A stretch of DNA of 64,000 nt from Paenibacillus donghaensis (GCF_002192415.1 NZ_CP021780.1:6510001-6574000), one strand, 5' to 3'; positions 26,771 to 35,763 are shown, counted from the first letter of the stretch. Numbers and translations are program-made. The notes: generated from the letters alone by a model not told the origin.

Positions 26771-28468
26771 TTATTTTGCAGGCTTAAACGAGCTTTTGAG
26801 CGATACAATCAGGTTGAATACCAGATGTCCCGGCACCGTATAGCGGCTGTCTACATTGAAGTAGCCATGACGGAAGAACTGGAATTTATCCTGGGAAACA
26901 CTATCCTTCAGCGCCGGCTCGACGAACCCCTGAATAATTTTGATCGAATTCGGATTCAACTGGTCGAGGAAGCTGGCTGCCGGCTTATCAACAGCGTCCA
27001 TCCCTTCAATCTCTGCCTCCTGATCCGGCTCTTCTGCCGAGATCAGCGGCTCGTACAGGCGGAACTCGGCCGGAACGGCCTGGCTGGCTTCCACCCAATG
27101 CAGCGTACCCTTAACCTTGCGGCCGGTGAATCCGCTGCCGCTGCGTGTTTCAGGGTCATAGGTACAGTGCAGTTCAACCACTTCACCCTGTTCATTCTTG
27201 ATAAATTCATTGCATTTAATGAAGTAGGCATTCTTCAGGCGGACTTCATTGCCCGGAAACAGACGGAAATACTTGTTCGGCGGCACTTCCATGAAGTCAT
27301 CGCGTTCAATGTAAATTTCACGGGAGAACAGCACCTGGCGTGTACCCATCGCTTCATTCTCAATATTGTTCTCCACCTCGAACAGCTCGGTCTGGCCTTC
27401 AGGATAGTTGGTGATAACCACCTTTAGCGGGCGCAGCACGCCCATCGTGCGCGGCACGGTCAGCTTCAGATCCTCACGGATGAAATGCTCCAGCATCTGC
27501 AGGTCTACCAGACCCTGGCTCTTGGAAATTCCCGCTTCATAGACAAAAGCACGAATCGCTTCCGGTGTATAACCCCGGCGGCGCAGTCCGGAGATGGTTG
27601 GCATCCGCGGGTCATCCCAGCCATCCACATGCCCTTCATCCACCAGCTGTTTCAGCTTGCGCTTGCTGGTCATCGTCTGGGCCAGATTCAGGCGGCCGAA
27701 TTCATACTGATGCGGCACTGCGGGCATCTCGCATTCCGCCACTACCCAGTCATAGAAGGGGCGCTGATCTTCAAACTCCAGCGAGCAGAGCGAGTGAGTG
27801 ATGCCCTCGATGGCATCCTCCAGGGGATGCGCATAGGTGTACATCGGATAGATACACCATTTGTCACCCGTATTATGGTGATGGGTATGGGAAATCCGGT
27901 AGATCACAGGGTCGCGCAGATTAATGTTAGGAGAGGACATGTCGATTTTGGCACGAAGCACCTTCTCGCCATCCTTGAACTCGCCCGCCCGCATCCGGCG
28001 GAACAGGTCCAGATTCTCCTCTATACCGCGCTCACGGTAAGGGCTGTTCTGCCCCGGCTCCGTAAGTGTTCCGCGCAGCTCGCGGATCTGGTCGGGACTG
28101 AGATCATCCACATAGGCTTTGCCCTTGGTGATCAGCAGCTCGGCCCGGCTGTACATTTCGTCGAAATAATCGGAAGCAAACCGCAGCTCTTCCCACTCAT
28201 ACCCCAGCCACTTCACATCCTCCTGGATGGAATTGACGTATTCCGTATCCTCTTTGAGCGGATTGGTGTCGTCGAATCTCAGATGGGTTCTGCCGCCGAA
28301 TTCATCGGCCAATGCGAAGTTAATCCAGATCGCCTTGGCATGTCCGATATGTAAATAACCATTAGGCTCCGGAGGAAAGCGTGTAACGACTTCCTTGACT
28401 TTGCCTGAACGGAGGTCTTCGGTGATAACGTTCTTAATGAAATTGGAGGGCGTGCTAGGGTTCTCCAC
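26771..28468 (-). CDS. glnS: Glutaminyl-tRNA synthetase
   Basis: Charges tRNA-Gln with glutamine. Class I signatures are intact: HIGH as [14 protein letters not shown] (about 40-53) and KMSKS-type [11 protein letters not shown] (about 268-278), then the C-terminal anticodon-binding beta-barrels. About 565 aa from the GTG at 28466-28468 (nine bases after AAAGG); a TTG three codons upstream is too close to the ribosome site. Many Bacillales instead use GluRS plus the GatCAB amidotransferase, so a GlnRS gene here is notable. No T-box leader is seen upstream. Confidence 0.95.
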   Translation of the reverse strand: MENPSTPSNFIKNVITEDLRSGKVKEVVTRFPPEPNGYLHIGHAKAIWINFALADEFGGRTHLRFDDTNPLKEDTEYVNSIQEDVKWLGYEWEELRFASDYFDEMYSRAELLITKGKAYVDDLSPDQIRELRGTLTEPGQNSPYRERGIEENLDLFRRMRAGEFKDGEKVLRAKIDMSSPNINLRDPVIYRISHTHHHNTGDKWCIYPMYTYAHPLEDAIEGITHSLCSLEFEDQRPFYDWVVAECEMPAVPHQYEFGRLNLAQTMTSKRKLKQLVDEGHVDGWDDPRMPTISGLRRRGYTPEAIRAFVYEAGISKSQGLVDLQMLEHFIREDLKLTVPRTMGVLRPLKVVITNYPEGQTELFEVENNIENEAMGTRQVLFSREIYIERDDFMEVPPNKYFRLFPGNEVRLKNAYFIKCNEFIKNEQGEVVELHCTYDPETRSGSGFTGRKVKGTLHWVEASQAVPAEFRLYEPLISAEEPDQEAEIEGMDAVDKPAASFLDQLNPNSIKIIQGFVEPALKDSVSQDKFQFFRHGYFNVDSRYTVPGHLVFNLIVSLKSSFKPAK

Positions 28469-28693
28469 AATAATCAACCTTTCCTTCTGTAATTTCTAAG
28501 TTTCTCTTGTATAAACATATTACTTATTAATATACCCGTAACGGGGGGATTGATCAATCCAATTGGACTTCGGCCGCGGCGGACAGCCTGCTGAAATCCG
28601 CTTTGTTCTTTTGACTTCTCTGCCAGCCGTGAGGTAGCATGAAGACAAACAGCCTTGCTGCTGTAATGATTGACGAGAGGGGATACTTCATCC

Positions 28694-28942
28694 ATGAAAG
28701 TGATTAAGCTGCCCAAGGAGCAGCGGGATAGCCTGATAGCGGACATCCGCGACTATTTCGACGTTGAACACGGAGAGACGCTAGGGGAGCTGGCTGCAGG
28801 CAATCTGCTTGACTTCTTCATTCAAAAGCTGGGACCGTCCGTGTATAACCAGGCCCTCGGCGATTGCCGCACCCTGGTGGGGCAACGCATGTTGTCCATG
28901 GAAGAGGATATGTATTCGCTGGAATGGCAGCAGCGCAAGTAG
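28694..28942 (+). CDS. DUF2164 family protein
   Basis: 82-aa acidic helical protein matching the small DUF2164 family: KLPKEQRDSLIADIRDYF, then LGELAAGNLLDFFIQKLGP and a C-terminal helix EEDMYSLEW. The function of the family is not known. I prefer ATG 28694 over the in-frame TTG at 28670; a GAGGGG lies 11 bases upstream. A GNAT gene starts 36 bases after it in the same direction, so they are probably one transcript. Confidence 0.8.
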   Translation: MKVIKLPKEQRDSLIADIRDYFDVEHGETLGELAAGNLLDFFIQKLGPSVYNQALGDCRTLVGQRMLSMEEDMYSLEWQQRK

Positions 28943-28978
28943 AACATCCGGCTCAGTACCGCTAGAGGAGGCATCCGC

Positions 28979-29527
28979 TTGTTTAACTATGTCATTGATG
29001 AGGACCTGGTGCTTAAGCCGCTGAGCACAGAGCATGCCAGGGAGATGTTCGCCTTAGTGGAGCATTCACGCAGCCGTCTTCGTCGCTGGCTGCCGTGGGT
29101 CGACGGCGTTACGGAGCAGTCGCATATTATCAGCTTCATCCGCAATGCAGCCAGCCAGAGCAGCGACAATGGCGGGTTCACCGCTGGACTGTGGATCGAC
29201 GGCGTTATGGCCGGGGTGATTGGCTATCATGCCATTGACTGGCATAACCGCAGCGTTGGCATTGGCTACTGGCTGGGAGAAGGATATGAGGGAAAAGGCT
29301 ACATGACCAGCGCCTGCCGTGTGTTCGTGGATTATGCGCTGCTTGAGCTTGCGCTGGAGCGCGTCGAGATCCGCTGCGCCACCGGCAACACCTCCAGCCG
29401 GTCTATTCCGGAACGGCTTGGCTTCGTGCTGGAGGGTGTCATCCGGCAGGCCGAGAAGCTGCCGGACGGGTACGTCAACCATGCAGTGTACGGGCTGCTG
29501 CGCAGTGAATGGAAGCTGCTAGGCTGA
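28979..29527 (+). CDS. RimL/YdaF-type N-acetyltransferase
   Basis: 182-aa GNAT protein of the ribosomal-protein serine/alanine acetyltransferase type: N-terminal RSRLRRWLPWVDGV, a central IGYWLGEGYEGKGYMTSA (acetyl-CoA loop, about 95-112) and RSIPERLGFVLEGVIRQA. Members acetylate N-termini of ribosomal proteins or small amines; the substrate is not evident. It starts at TTG, seven bases after AGAGGAGG, following the DUF2164 gene. Confidence 0.88.
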   Translation: MFNYVIDEDLVLKPLSTEHAREMFALVEHSRSRLRRWLPWVDGVTEQSHIISFIRNAASQSSDNGGFTAGLWIDGVMAGVIGYHAIDWHNRSVGIGYWLGEGYEGKGYMTSACRVFVDYALLELALERVEIRCATGNTSSRSIPERLGFVLEGVIRQAEKLPDGYVNHAVYGLLRSEWKLLG

Positions 29528-29575
29528 TACGCCTGCAGCCATTTCCCGGCCTACACCTTATTTCGTTCGATACTC

Positions 29576-30214
29576 TTATGGCGTTTCCAGCCATTTGCGA
29601 AAGTCGGCCCGGGTGCTTGCGGACAAGGTGTCCAGCGCGATCAGCTCAGCCAGACCAGACTTGTCCGTGCGTCCTGTCTTCATAACCTGCAGCACGTGGG
29701 ACACCGTCATCCGGCCCGCGCCTTCCTCCCGTCTAATTATCTGGTCTCCCGCAGCGACTGCTCCTTCACGGAGGACGCGCAGATAGAAGCCGCTGAAGCC
29801 GGTCTCCAGCACCCGGGCCGGCAGATCGGCAGGACCGTGCTTCTGCGAGAGCTTGTAGCAAGGATAACGCGGCTGGCTTACCTGCAGCAGCGCGGTTCCA
29901 ATCTCGAATACATCCCCGATATGGACTTCAGTCTCCATCAGCCCGCTTGTCGTCATATTCTCCCCGAACGCAGAGAATTCCAGCTTCTTCCCAAGCACCC
30001 GCTCCCAATAAAGATAATGCTCATACGGATATACACAAACCGCTTTATCGGGTCCGCCATGATGGACCAGATCCGCTTGTCCATCTCCCTCAAAGCCCCC
30101 GCTGCCGAGCCTGCACGGACCTTCCACAGCATGTTTGTAGATACCTGTCTCCAGCGGTTTGCCCTTATAGTCCACCGTAACCGGTCGTCCTACATTAAGT
30201 GAGATGATTTCCAT
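29576..30214 (-). CDS. MOSC domain protein (YiiM-like)
   Basis: 212-aa MOSC-domain protein; these domains bind the molybdenum cofactor, and YiiM-type members are linked to reduction of N-hydroxylated compounds. Family motifs: GGFEGDGQADLVHHGGPDKA (about 40-59), FGENMTTSGL, GD, and QPRYPCYKL with the conserved cysteine. Its start lies inside the 3' end of the upstream GNAT gene (20-base overlap), so the two are coupled. It is a third molybdenum-related gene in the window with moaA and torD, though not adjacent. Confidence 0.88.
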   Translation of the reverse strand: MEIISLNVGRPVTVDYKGKPLETGIYKHAVEGPCRLGSGGFEGDGQADLVHHGGPDKAVCVYPYEHYLYWERVLGKKLEFSAFGENMTTSGLMETEVHIGDVFEIGTALLQVSQPRYPCYKLSQKHGPADLPARVLETGFSGFYLRVLREGAVAAGDQIIRREEGAGRMTVSHVLQVMKTGRTDKSGLAELIALDTLSASTRADFRKWLETP

Positions 30215-30725
30215 TCTTCATTTCCCCTTTCAGCCAACAGCTCATAAAGATCTGATCGACATACCGGCCGCCCAGATAGAATTCCTCACGTAAACGGCCC
30301 TCCTCCTCGAATCCACAAGCCTTGTAGAAGGCAATGGCCGTCAGATTGGATGACAGCACTCGCAGCCGCAGCTTGCGGATACCATGATCGCCCGCATGGC
30401 GCCTAATAGCTTCCATCAGTTGGCGGCCGATGCCAAGCCGCTGATCATTCGGATGCACTGCAATATTCACCTCACAGACATGCCGGTTGCTGTCCGCTCC
30501 CGTAGGAGAGCCGAAACCAACATACCCGCACAGCTGTCCCTCCCGGAGGGCAACAAGCTGGGAGCCGGGCGGAGCATGCAGCAGATAGTCCTCACGCGAG
30601 CGCCACATGAGAGGACCAGGTGACGTTTCCTCCGTCCAGATCATATTGTCGAGCGTAATCAGCTCGCGAGCATCCTTCATTTCCGACAGGCGAATGGTTA
30701 GTGTCCCAGTATGAATAGGCTGCAT
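30195..30725 (-). CDS. GNAT family N-acetyltransferase
   Basis: 176-aa acetyltransferase with motif A DQRLGIGRQLMEAIRRHA (about 100-117) and C-terminal SSNLTAIAFYKACGFEEEG. Substrate unknown. ATG follows AAGGGGAAGC. It begins 29 bases after the MFS transporter stop and overlaps the MOSC gene, so MFS-GNAT-MOSC forms one three-gene operon. Confidence 0.88.
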   Translation of the reverse strand: MQPIHTGTLTIRLSEMKDARELITLDNMIWTEETSPGPLMWRSREDYLLHAPPGSQLVALREGQLCGYVGFGSPTGADSNRHVCEVNIAVHPNDQRLGIGRQLMEAIRRHAGDHGIRKLRLRVLSSNLTAIAFYKACGFEEEGRLREEFYLGGRYVDQIFMSCWLKGEMKNGNHLT

Positions 30726-30754
30726 AAGCTTCCCCTTACCTTTCTTCTATGAAA

Positions 30755-31978
30755 TCACCGTGCCAGTCTGCGGGAGTTGCGGTTCATGTAAGAATGAAGC
30801 ATAAAGAACAACACAGACAGCACGGCTACGCCACAGGCCAGCCAGGCCGTGGGTGCCAAGCCTCCACGGTCATACAGGCTGCCCATGAAAAAAGGGCCAA
30901 TCACCCGGCCAGCCGCGCCGATCCCGCCGCTAAGCCCCAGGTAGAAGGGGGCGCTCCGATCGGCATGATCCGAGATGAACGAAGGAATCGCCGGAGAGAT
31001 CAGCATTTCTCCAAGGGTGATGAGCACCATGCCCAGCACCAGCCCCGGATAGCTTGGCATGCCCAGAATAACGGCATAACCTGCCAGATAGAACACCGCA
31101 CTGAGTGTCATCTGTGCAGTTGAAGTCTGGGCGAACCAGCGCTTGAGCATACTGACAAGCGGCTGTGCCACGAAGATCAAGATGCCGTTCAAGGTCCAGA
31201 GGAAACCATAAAATTTCTTCGGCCAGCCCTCCGAAATAATAAATGGCGACACACCTATATTCCAGACAGAATTGCCGACAAGCAGGAATAGTGATGCAAT
31301 CGACATGTAGAGATAGATGCGTGTATGTCCGAGTAACTTCCAGCCGGACGGCGTGCCCGCTGCTTCCGTTCTCTGTCTCACCAGATCCAGATCCGGAGCC
31401 AGCTCCGGCGCTGTGCCGACCTTCCGCAGATAGAACAGGAAAAAGCCTGCAAATACAGCCGAGGTGACTCCGTTCAGCACAAAGCTTAGCATATAGGAGA
31501 TATCAGCCAAAAAACCGCTTAATGCGGTACCCAGCGCTACTCCGATATTGCTTGCCACATAAATGACATTAAACAATTCTGCTCGCTGCGCTTTGAAGCG
31601 AAAGCCGATAAAGCCCTGTATCGCCGGTAGCGACATCGAGTTGAACAGCCCGACCAAAGCCATATTGCATAAAAACAGCGGCCAATGGCTGCTGGTTGAA
31701 GGCAACGCAAACAAAGCCAGCGCGTTCAAGGCCAAAGCGCCGACAATCAGGCGGTTAACCCCCAGCTTGTGATACAAGGAGCCGCCCAGCAATTGGCCAG
31801 CAATTCCGCCAAGCGACAGAATCTGGATGACAAGTGCCGCATCGGTCATGCTGCGGCCAAGTTCGTCGAATACAAACATTGTAACCAGCGGCCACATCAG
31901 CGATCCGCCGGTTGAACTAATCAGACTGGCAATCAGAAACACTTTGATTTCTTTTGGATAGGCAGCTAGCAGCTTCAT
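30755..31978 (-). CDS. MFS transporter (drug-efflux type)
   Basis: 407-aa twelve-helix major facilitator protein. The N-terminal half contains SLISSTGGSLMWPLVTMFVF and the loop motif GGSLYHKLGVNRL, typical of drug-proton antiporters; the central loop (about 190-215) is acidic and hydrophilic. Substrate not known. It heads the operon with a GNAT and a MOSC protein, which could suggest resistance or detoxification, but this is inference. Confidence 0.88.
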   Translation of the reverse strand: MKLLAAYPKEIKVFLIASLISSTGGSLMWPLVTMFVFDELGRSMTDAALVIQILSLGGIAGQLLGGSLYHKLGVNRLIVGALALNALALFALPSTSSHWPLFLCNMALVGLFNSMSLPAIQGFIGFRFKAQRAELFNVIYVASNIGVALGTALSGFLADISYMLSFVLNGVTSAVFAGFFLFYLRKVGTAPELAPDLDLVRQRTEAAGTPSGWKLLGHTRIYLYMSIASLFLLVGNSVWNIGVSPFIISEGWPKKFYGFLWTLNGILIFVAQPLVSMLKRWFAQTSTAQMTLSAVFYLAGYAVILGMPSYPGLVLGMVLITLGEMLISPAIPSFISDHADRSAPFYLGLSGGIGAAGRVIGPFFMGSLYDRGGLAPTAWLACGVAVLSVLFFMLHSYMNRNSRRLAR

Positions 31979-32276
31979 CAGTAGTGTACATCCCCTGTTA
32001 TCTATGTATCTTTAATTCATCCAGTATTGTCTGAAAACAGGGAACCGGCAAGCATACGCTATAAAGCTTTGCCGCGTTATCGCACATATGTCACATAGGC
32101 TGCTCCATAAGCATCTTATTCCTTTACCTAAGCAGCTGCACTTCCACGGTAGCCGAGAAGCCCATAATTGTCTATTTTATATGCCCCAAGCTGCCGTAAA
32201 GAAAACATGTTTAGGATCATTGATTCGATAGGTTGTGGTGCGGGTAATAGAGCATATGAAACACTCCCTATTTATG

Positions 32277-32331
32277 ATTCGCCGTGAGCCCGATTTCGTT
32301 CCCCCGAGTCGGATATGCACGGCGAATTTTG
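32277..32331 (+). ncRNA. Stable hairpin, possible small RNA or terminator
   Basis: ATTCGCCGTG (32277-32286) pairs perfectly with CACGGCGAAT (32318-32327); within the loop CCGA pairs with TCGG. TTTTG follows on the plus strand. No plus-strand gene lies upstream, so this may be part of a small RNA that ends at the terminator at 32403-32436. Speculative. Confidence 0.35.
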
Positions 32332-32402
32332 TTATGTCCGGGGTGAAACTTAAGACTGATTTATAGCGTAAAACTTATAAATTCTTATATTTTCAATAGA
32401 AC

Positions 32403-32436
32403 ACACCCTCATTATGAAATAATGAGGGTGTTTTTC
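32403..32436 (+). terminator. Strong terminator without an obvious gene
   Basis: A perfect 13-bp stem (ACACCCTCATTAT with ATAATGAGGGTGT) and a three-base loop, followed by TTTTTC on the plus strand. The nearest upstream plus-strand gene ends at 29527, so it must serve an unannotated or lost plus-strand transcript. Confidence 0.8.
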
Positions 32437-32604
32437 TATTGCGAAATTTTTGCGGTGTATTCTTCAGCTGTAGGTGAGAGATTCGCTCGTTTATCCATAG
32501 GTAGAAGTTTCGCCAACACGTGCCCATATTCCTGCGGTTTCACGCTTCAAAAGCGAAAAAATCCCGCTTAAATGACCGCTTTCGCGAGTACTCATGGATG
32601 AGTA

Positions 32605-32720
32605 TGACGTTGACGGAGCTCCAGCCCCTCCAGGAGCCAGCGAAGTTCACGGGAAGAAACGGTAAGCGGACCACTACCTGCACGGGCCACTGAAACGTAC
32701 CGCACTCCAGTCGGCGATTA
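32605..32720 (-). pseudogene. IS66 family Orf2 (TnpB) remnant
   Basis: Two short minus-strand pieces in different frames match the C-terminus of the IS66 accessory protein TnpB: RLECGTFQWPVQ, then after a frameshift LTVSSRELRWLLEGLELRQR. The protein is far from complete. Together with the IS66 transposase piece at 33465-33950 it shows an IS66 element once stood here. Confidence 0.65.
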
Positions 32721-32726
32721 CAGAAC

Positions 32727-32905
32727 GGTGGTTCCCCCCTCATCTCTGTGATCAAACTTAAAATCTTCCAAGTATAGAGAGAGTACTTCTCCAATCCGCA
32801 AGCCTGTTTCAAATAACACTTGGATGAGAAACTGATCTCTGATGTTTGTCGTTGCATTTAGCACTTCCTGCACTTGTTCTTTTGAAACATATATAAAAAC
32901 AGTGG
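32727..32905 (-). pseudogene. Tyrosine recombinase (integrase) fragment
   Basis: About 55 codons read VSKEQVQEVLNATTNIRD, QFLIQVLFETGLRIGEVLSL and YLEDFKFDHRDEGG, containing the first catalytic arginine (TGLRIGE) of phage-type integrases or Tn554-type transposases. The rest of the enzyme, including the RHR and Tyr parts, is absent; IS66 sequence abuts it downstream. Confidence 0.75.
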
Positions 32906-33117
32906 ATATATGCTCATAAATTGAACATAGTATCCACTGTTAATAATAGTCAAGTTATAGACTGAAAAAATAAAGTATTAGACTATCGATGCGGCATTAA
33001 GCTAACAGGCAGGATATGTTAATCAATTCGCGAATACTTCAAATAATCATTAGCAAAGATTCTGCATGAACCATAAAAAATGGTATCCTCAAAAAAGTGA
33101 AGGGGCAGCATAGCCTT

Positions 33118-33483
33118 ATGAAACTAGGACATATAATGATTTTTGTCAATGACATGACAAAGGCGAGATGGTTTTATTCTGAATTGCTGGGTTTGCAAAC
33201 ACTGTTAGAGCAAGAAAATAAGCTTGTATTCGCCCTTGACGGCTGTCAGCTTATAGCTTTCAAGTGTGAAAAGACCAAAGAAATTGGAGATTATTCAAAC
33301 GAGGCTAGAACAGTTTTGGTGTTTGAGGTCGTATCTGTTGAGCAAACTTATAAGGAAATGAAGGAAAAGGGTATTCAATTTTTGCATGATAAACCTACTC
33401 AAGGGCGATATGCTGCTTTCGTTGATCCGTTTGGTAACGTGCATGAAATCGCTGAATCGTTCGATCACTGGGCGCAAATTTGA
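33118..33483 (+). CDS. VOC/glyoxalase-fold protein
   Basis: 122-aa vicinal-oxygen-chelate protein with two beta-alpha-beta-beta-beta modules: N-terminal MKLGHIMIFVNDMTKARWFY and C-terminal GRYAAFVDPFGNVHEIAES. VOC proteins include glyoxalases, dioxygenases and antibiotic-resistance proteins; too little is visible to choose. ATG 33118 gives the canonical start; GAAGGGG lies 12 bases upstream. The gene is markedly AT-rich compared with its neighbours and sits between mobile-element remnants, so it was probably acquired. Its last few codons run into the IS66 remnant. Confidence 0.75.
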   Translation: MKLGHIMIFVNDMTKARWFYSELLGLQTLLEQENKLVFALDGCQLIAFKCEKTKEIGDYSNEARTVLVFEVVSVEQTYKEMKEKGIQFLHDKPTQGRYAAFVDPFGNVHEIAESFDHWAQI

Positions 33484-33950
33484 CGAAGCGCTGAAGGACG
33501 TGGACCCGGAAGAACGAAAGGCCGCCCGAATGGAGCGCAGCGGCCCCATTCGGGCGGCTTTTTCCGTGTGACTGCATCAGCAAAAGTCCGGCGTCCTCCC
33601 CAAGAGCGCTCTGGGGGAGGCGATCACCTACAGCCTGAATCAGTGCGAAAAGTTGACGGACTTTTTAAAGGATGGACGGCTGGAGATCAACAACAACCGC
33701 AGCGAGCGTTCGATTAAACCGTTTGTCATTGGGCGAAAGAACTGGCTGTTTGCGAATACGTCCCGTGGCCCAGGCCAGCGCCGTGATTTACAGCGTGATA
33801 GAGACGGCGAAAGAGAACGGACTGAATCCGTTCCAGTACTTGAAATTTCTGTTCGAACAGCTTCCGCAACTCCCCGATCCGAACGATACGGAAGCCTTGG
33901 ACAAGCTAATGCCATGGTCACCTGCACTCCCGCTCATTTGTCGGGTAGCT
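33465..33950 (+). pseudogene. IS66 family transposase (TnpC) C-terminal remnant
   Basis: Frames broken by at least two shifts read, in order, KFDEALKDVDPEERKAARME, then KSALGEAITYSLNQCEKL and RLEINNNRSERSIKPFVIGR, KNWLFANTSRG, and in another frame YSVIETAKENGLNPFQYLKF. These are the C-terminal third of the IS66 DDE transposase, including the NNRSER region with the last catalytic residue. The N-terminal two thirds are missing. It is not functional. Confidence 0.85.
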
Positions 33951-34035
33951 AGACCTTAATTCAGTCTGTCGCGACCCTCATCTGTTGAACAGGTGGCCTG
34001 GTTTGACGCTTACCTATAGAACGCGACCAACATGG

Positions 34036-34921
34036 ATTTCAAATCCACAATCCCGCACGGGGAGTGACAGTCGAACAGTTCCCAGCTCTTGAGTCTCTTT
34101 CCAAATTTCAATCCACACTCCCGCATGGGGAGTGACTACCGAAGGGCCTGCCCATTTTTTTCCATCAGATTTCAATCCACACTCCCGCACGGGGAGTGAC
34201 ATTACTCTCATCCATCAGCCTCTGTATTCTTTCAATTTCAATCCACACTCCCGCACGGGGAGTGACGAGCAAGCTTAATCTCGCCCTTGTAATCCGTTTA
34301 TTTCAATCCACACTCCCGCACGGGGAGTGACTTCAACCAAGCGCCGGCCGATTTCGATACTGGCAATTTCAATCCACACTCCCGCACGGGGAGTGACAAA
34401 GTTGTACTTTCGTTATTCGCAGTAATAACTTTATTTCAATCCACACTCCCGCACGGGGAGTGACGCTGGCTGGGGTCCCGTTAATAAACACAGATACCGA
34501 TTTCAATCCACACTCCCGCACGGGGAGTGACATTGTATTGTACGGTACGCCCGCCCTGGCATCCTATTTCAATCCACACTCCCGCACGGGGAGTGACGTT
34601 ACATGGGTCGCCTGCTCTAGCGCCCAGGTATTATTTCAATCCACACTCCCGCACGGGGAGTGACGAGAAATCCATTGATTTATAGTACCGGACGTGGAAT
34701 TTCAATCCACACTCCCGCACGGGGAGTGACTCACTATATTTCTTCATTCTGGCACGCTCGATTAATTTCAATCCACACTCCCGCACGGGGAGTGACCCAA
34801 GGTAATCCGTCTCCATGTCCATCCATACCGCCACACTCCCGCACGGGGAGTGACTTTCCTCCTGTCGTACTCTTTAGCTTAACTCAGTTCCATACCGCCA
34901 CACTCCCGCACGGGGAGTGAC
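34036..34921 (-). CRISPR. CRISPR array, type I-C-like, 14 repeats and 13 spacers
   Basis: Repeat unit (transcribed orientation, minus strand) starts GTCACTCCCCGTGCGGGAGT and ends GTGGATTGAAAT: 32 bp, the type I-C signature with a strong internal hairpin. Repeats end (plus coordinates) at 34068, 34136, 34200, 34266, 34331, 34397, 34464, 34531, 34597, 34664, 34730, 34796, 34854 and 34921; spacers are 32-36 bp. The leader is on the right. The two distal repeats (34036, 34105) are mutated, as expected at the old end. The two leader-proximal repeats have the last eight bases ATTGAAAT replaced by CGGTATGG. No cas gene is in this window. Confidence 0.97.
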
Positions 34922-35095
34922 AGCGATTTTCAACTAAAAAAAGGGATTAAACCCTATTTCCATATTAAAAATATGCCTTTATTCTCTAATCAAAAACTAA
35001 AAACGCTATAAACTTAATTAATACATACAAATAATGTTAAAAACATGGTGCGAAGGACCCGGGGAAATCATGTGAGCTATACATTCGCACTTCAA
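34922..35095 (-). promoter_or_regulatory. CRISPR leader
   Basis: AT-rich sequence directly upstream (minus strand) of the first repeat, bounded at the far side by an inverted repeat GTGCGAA/TTCGCAC (35048-35054 and 35084-35090) enclosing CATGATTTCCCCGGGTCC. Leaders of this composition, with a similar GTGCGAA palindrome, occur next to cas2 in type I-C loci (from memory). Orientation agrees with the repeat sequence and the decayed repeats at the other end. Confidence 0.75.
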
Positions 35096-35430
35096 CATTC
35101 AACTCGATTCATAATCTACTAAGTCATTTTTATTTTACCATATATCTTTTATTTCCCCTTACTTCATTTCTGGATTTGTTGAAAATTTATTAAGGACTAC
35201 TTTCTGGGAAAAAAATAATTTAGCAAAGGTTGAGGTAGAGGATAAATGGAGGGGAATTAGGGAACTGTAGGCGCGATGACGATGGCCTGATAGCTTTCTA
35301 TAGGAAAGCTATCTCCGGGTATAAGATGTTTGTCCATACTTTCACCAGATGTTGGTGTATAGGGTCAATTGCAGCCAAAAATCTCAAGCTCTGCTTCAGG
35401 TTCTTTGTATACTTCCTCCTCATCTTCTGG
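35096..35430. other. Gene-free stretch beyond the CRISPR leader
   Basis: No cas gene or remnant is recognisable. A GATAGCTTTC/GAAAGCTATC hairpin sits at about 35287-35312. On the minus strand 35365-35434, 22 codons ending in PEAELEIFGCN before TGA could be the tail of a lost gene cut off by the repeat element at 35431; this is weak. Confidence 0.4.
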
Positions 35431-35575
35431 TATGCGTTTTCGCACTTATTTGCTCTAAAACGGAAAAAAACGGCTAATTAGATGCAGATTCGCAACTAAT
35501 TCGGTGGATTGGACTGATGTGGCAATCAGACGCTTAGTCTTTGATACTCCTATCCTACGGGGTCCTAAGCAGTAA
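35431..35575. mobile_element. GTTACT-family element, type i, partial
   Basis: Contains two units (GCGTTTTCGCACTTATTT and TTAGATGCAGATTCGCAACT) in the same order and with the same linker CTAAAACGGAAAAAAACGG as the copies at 4518-4595 and 50660-50752, and ends GTCCTAAGCAGTAA. The following AATGCCTCTAATT looks like the right arm of another unit, so this may be a further nested insertion whose left part is lost. Confidence 0.6.
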
Positions 35576-35763
35576 TAATGCCTCTAATTCCATATAACGA
35601 GTGGATTTCGCAAAACTAAGGTACAGAATTGCCTCTATTCGCAGCTCAGCTCACCGCTGCTCCACTCGCGCAAACCTTTGTGCAACTTGTTACTTTTACT
35701 GCCTTTAAGTCGGGAGGACGCTATCTCGCGCGTCAACCAAAAATCATAAAATAAATACTCAAC

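Larger units (their letters stand above)
31979..32560. other. Gene-free stretch with hairpins and a repeat end
   Basis: Holds no convincing gene. From 32277 it carries two strong hairpins (listed separately) and, at 32343-32397, the tail of the 101-bp GAAACGG element (GTGAAACTT...TAAATTCTTATATTTTC). A 35-codon minus-strand frame at 32436-32543 (ending TAEEYTAKISQ) may be a gene scrap but cannot be assigned. Confidence 0.5.

Noticed and set aside
28478..28693. T-box riboswitch upstream of glnS
   Set aside because: No AGGGTGG-type T-box sequence or antiterminator-like pairing is visible in the region.
33118..33483. Bleomycin- or fosfomycin-resistance protein
   Set aside because: The VOC fold alone cannot support a resistance call; no diagnostic residues could be assigned with confidence.
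34036..34921. Short open frames inside the CRISPR array
   Set aside because: They are translations of repeats and spacers, with no starts or ribosome sites.
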